DNA of 6,579 nt from Candidatus Zixiibacteriota bacterium (GTDB taxonomy: Bacteria; Zixibacteria; MSB-5A5; JAABVY01; JAHJOQ01). The notes under the pieces are model-generated. The model worked only from the letters and a program-made list of their open reading frames with translations, ran no database searches and was not told where the DNA came from. The position numbers and the translations under genes are program-made. This document shows positions 5,877 to 6,579 of the stretch, one piece after another. How positions within the stretch are numbered: position 1 is the stretch's first letter; every line of letters begins with the position of its first letter. The stretch lies in assembly GCA_030631455.1 (NCBI GenBank), contig DAOVLC010000086.1, forward strand, positions 1 to 6,579, read 5' to 3'.

Positions 5877-6579
5877 TCATGACAACCATCCCCACACTGT
5901 CACCGCGACAAGCCCGATTACGGCAGCGATGCCGAGCTTAGTTACCAATCGTCCCCGGGCGTCGACCGGGACGGTCCGATCGATGAACGGAAGGACAACC
6001 AAGCTCAGTGGTATCAGTCCCAATAGCATTAGACCCAGCAGCTCAATACTGCCCGGAAACAGCTTAAGGAGTTGAAACTGTGAGAGAAAATACCACTCCG
6101 GTTTGATCCCGACCGGTGCGGAAGCACTCGGTTCAGCCTCCGGCGCAAGCTCTCGCGGGAAGATTGCGGACAAGGCGACTAGCAAGGCGCTCATGAACAG
6201 CCAGATCGGAACCTCTGCGAATAGAAACTCCGAAAAGTACTTGTGGTACCGCTTCTTCTCCTTCGGCAGGGCTGCAAAAGTGTCGGGCTCACTGACTCCC
6301 TGCACCTGGATGAAAAACAAATGAACGCCAATTACGGCAAGAATAGTCAAGGGGAGCACAACTACATGCAGAACATAGAATCGTCCAATGGTATCAATAG
6401 TGACATCAGGTCCACCCTGAATCAATGTAGCGAGCCACTCACCCACAAAGGGCGTCTTGGCTACTTCCGAAATCCCGACGCGCGTTGCAAAAAACGACAG
6501 CTCGTCCCATGGAAGCATATACCCGGAAAAGCCGAAGAGTAACGTGATACCTGCCAGGCTTGCCCCGGTCAGCCAGGTG
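5877..6579 (-). CDS. Cytochrome b of a bc/b6f-type quinol:cytochrome c reductase, C-terminal part (5' end outside window)
   Basis: This membrane protein carries the b hemes and the quinol-oxidation site of a bc-type complex. Reading in frame to the window edge gives 233 residues, so the ATG at 6518 is internal and not the start. Visible landmarks in order are GYMLPWDE (about residues 19-26), the helix D histidine pair at 6366-6368 and 6321-6323, and KPEWYFL with the PEWY Qo-site motif at 6090-6101. Two further hydrophobic helices follow, then a stop at 5877. The two histidines have 14 residues between them, the spacing known for b6-type rather than mitochondrial-type cytochrome b. The b6-like part and the subunit-IV-like part are one polypeptide, and it ends after three C-terminal helices as subunit IV does. 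The first histidine pair and helices A-B lie outside the window. A CydA-like gene with a c-type heme follows after 37 bases, suggesting one transcript. Family assignment is firm; the exact complex type is inferred. Confidence 0.93.
   Translation of the reverse strand, partial: TWLTGASLAGITLLFGFSGYMLPWDELSFFATRVGISEVAKTPFVGEWLATLIQGGPDVTIDTIGRFYVLHVVVLPLTILAVIGVHLFFIQVQGVSEPDTFAALPKEKKRYHKYFSEFLFAEVPIWLFMSALLVALSAIFPRELAPEAEPSASAPVGIKPEWYFLSQFQLLKLFPGSIELLGLMLLGLIPLSLVVLPFIDRTVPVDARGRLVTKLGIAAVIGLVAVTVWGWLS

Overview
All six genes lie on the minus strand and read from right to left. Base composition is moderate in GC, gaps are very short, and no RNA gene, mobile element, repeat array or CRISPR is visible. 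The content points to a respiring bacterium, probably diderm because a c-type heme domain is predicted to face a periplasm. The sequence alone does not fix the phylum. An uncultured environmental lineage is plausible, but that is a guess.

Right part (about 6579 to 3297) is a respiratory cluster. It opens with the C-terminal 233 residues of a fused cytochrome b of the bc/b6f type, cut by the window edge. It has the second histidine pair and the PEWY quinol-oxidation motif. After 37 bases comes a CydA-like membrane protein with a C-terminal mono-heme cytochrome c domain. That gene overlaps by 4 bases (ATGA) with a second, diverged CydA-like membrane protein. Compared from memory with E. coli CydA, the first protein keeps the active-site histidine and acidic residues but lacks the long Q-loop and both ligands of the quinol-side heme b558. 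The simplest reading is a member of the cytochrome bd superfamily that takes electrons from cytochrome c or the bc complex rather than from quinol. The cytochrome b would oxidise quinol, the fused heme c would relay electrons, and the CydA-like core would reduce oxygen.

Left part (3205 to 1) is a 2-oxo acid dehydrogenase operon: E1 alpha, E1 beta and a truncated E2 (lipoyl domain, E1/E3-binding domain, most of the catalytic domain). It is separated from the respiratory genes by 91 bases and has a strong ribosome binding site. Substrate is uncertain. The E1 subunits look like the pyruvate/branched-chain/acetoin class, while the E2 carries several motifs more usual in succinyltransferases. The complex would supply acyl-CoA and, with E3, NADH; any link to the neighbouring respiratory genes is by proximity only.
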